Source: CAYGZM01 sp964354365
GTDB taxonomy: Bacteria; Planctomycetota; Phycisphaerae; Sedimentisphaerales; Anaerobacaceae
Length of the DNA: 14,594 bases
Assembly (NCBI GenBank): GCA_964354365.1
Contig: CAYGZM010000095.1
Coordinates: forward strand, 1 to 14,594
Reading direction: 5' to 3'
Positions 13,957 through 14,594 of the stretch are shown piece by piece. Numbering within the stretch: position 1 is the stretch's first letter; each line of letters opens with the position of its first letter. A program made the translations under genes and the position numbers. The notes under the pieces were generated by a model, which worked only from the letters and a program-made list of their open reading frames with translations, searched no databases and was not told the origin of the DNA.

Positions 13957-14496
13957 CTTTTCCTCCTTCAATTTGGCCGAGCCGCTCTGTCTTGCTGCAA
14001 CGCCCGTCCTCACACGCAGAAAAAACGCAGCCTCAACCAGGTCTCATTGCCAAAAACTGAGCTTCTTACTCCTGTGTTCTTTCTCTGTTCCGACTATAAG
14101 CCTACCGAAATCACGCCGAAAAGTCAAGCACAACTCGCTCAACCGTCGAACCTGGGTGTGGCCGGACTTCCTCACGGGCTGATTTCCTTATGTTATGCTA
14201 TCGCTCAGAATGACAAATGAGCGTAACAGACTGTTATTAACAGGGTTACACCGTGCCGGAAAGATTGGCCACACCATCAAAAATGTCCTCAGGATTCTCT
14301 GTAGAGACATCCTGAGAAAGGTCTTTACCGGCCCGAAAAAGCCGAAAGGGTCTCTCCGAGGCAGATTCGGGGCGATTTCTGAAAACCGGTACTTTTTGGC
14401 ACCGTGTCATAAGGGGATCGGGGATTCTAAGAACGCAAAGTGGCCGGGAGGGGGGATTCCGTGGTTTGCTTCTACACTCTTCTTTTATTAACATCA
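13957..14496. other. Upstream region of the large secreted protein and following gap
   Basis: No gene is supported in this 540-base stretch. On the minus strand, TTGACT (14127-14122) and TAGGCT (14104-14099), 17 bases apart, form a weak candidate promoter for the large protein with a leader of about 135 bases. A strong hairpin occurs at 14288-14316 (listed separately). GCTCAGAATGACA near 14203 looks like part of an interspersed repeat. An open frame of 98 codons at 14195 shows no motif. Confidence 0.45.
14288..14316. repeat. Strong isolated hairpin
   Basis: CTCAGGATTCTCT (14288-14300) pairs with AGAGACATCCTGAG (14303-14316) as a 13-pair stem with a single bulged base. No T-run follows directly on either strand, so it is not a standard terminator. 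Its role is unknown. Confidence 0.6.
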
Positions 14497-14594
14497 ATGC
14501 ACCCAAGACGAATTGATGCTCATGGCGCCATCCCGTTTAAGGACTATTCCGGTGAATCGCCACATCCTCTCGAATTGTTCGTGGGACATAAGCT
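14494..14594. other. Possible gene edge, strand undecided
   Basis: The last 100 bases are open in two plus-strand frames (one with ATG at 14497, reading MHPRRIDAHGAIPFKDYSGE) and in one minus-strand frame that would end at the TGA complement at 14494-14496 (reading FERMWRFTGIVLKRDGAM before the stop). None has a ribosome site or family motif I recognise, and the window ends too soon to decide. Confidence 0.2.

Noticed and set aside
14195..14491. 98-codon open frame near the right edge
   Set aside because: Its start lies in repeat-like sequence, it contains the strong hairpin, and the translation has no family features.

Overview
The window most resembles a chromosomal segment from a member of the Planctomycetota, probably class Phycisphaerae (Sedimentisphaerales-like). 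This is inferred from three things. A secreted protein ends in a PEP-CTERM sorting signal with the 'PAPGA ... GWLRRRR' form. A very large secreted protein joins PD40-like repeats, a dockerin-like segment, a metallo-beta-lactamase fold and a LamG-type domain. The intergenic regions are full of small palindromic repeats and MITE-like elements. No rRNA or phylogenetic marker beyond a murD tail is present, so the assignment is tentative.

Layout. 1-191 is the 3' end of murD. It is followed by a small PilZ-domain protein (530-925) and the biotin transporter subunit bioY (1106-1696), which has a good sigma-70-like promoter. 1986-2200 is the 5' end of a decayed IS630-family element. From 2203 to 6252 lies an accessory-looking block: a class I SAM methyltransferase, a thuA-like pseudogene with an internal deletion, a convergent COMT-type O-methyltransferase, a second copy of the IS630 end interrupted by a small inverted-repeat element, and an AT-richer PaaK/CapK-like adenylate-forming enzyme. 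A tRNA-Gln(CUG) with its own promoter (6457-6565) follows, then a secreted PL14-like protein (6589-7620), a 29-bp tandem repeat array split by a 122-bp MITE-like element, exonuclease III (8036-8806, minus), a repeat-rich gap and a membrane-anchored TPR protein (9505-10302). The right part is minus-strand: a PEP-CTERM protein (10497-11111) with a promoter, a long leader and a terminator, and the four-part secreted protein (11623-13956). The last 640 bases hold no gene I can identify.

How it works together. Most genes are single housekeeping or cell-surface functions without an obvious shared pathway. The coherent story is genomic: IS630 debris brackets a methyltransferase module at 2139-4793. 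One copy of the IS end abuts the start codon of the first methyltransferase, and the other sits just upstream of the O-methyltransferase, where the transposase gene would normally begin. The module looks like a transferred and partly decayed piece of a small-molecule or surface-polymer modification locus. I do not see a complete new defence or biosynthetic system. The most unusual single gene is the PD40/dockerin-like/MBL/LamG fusion.
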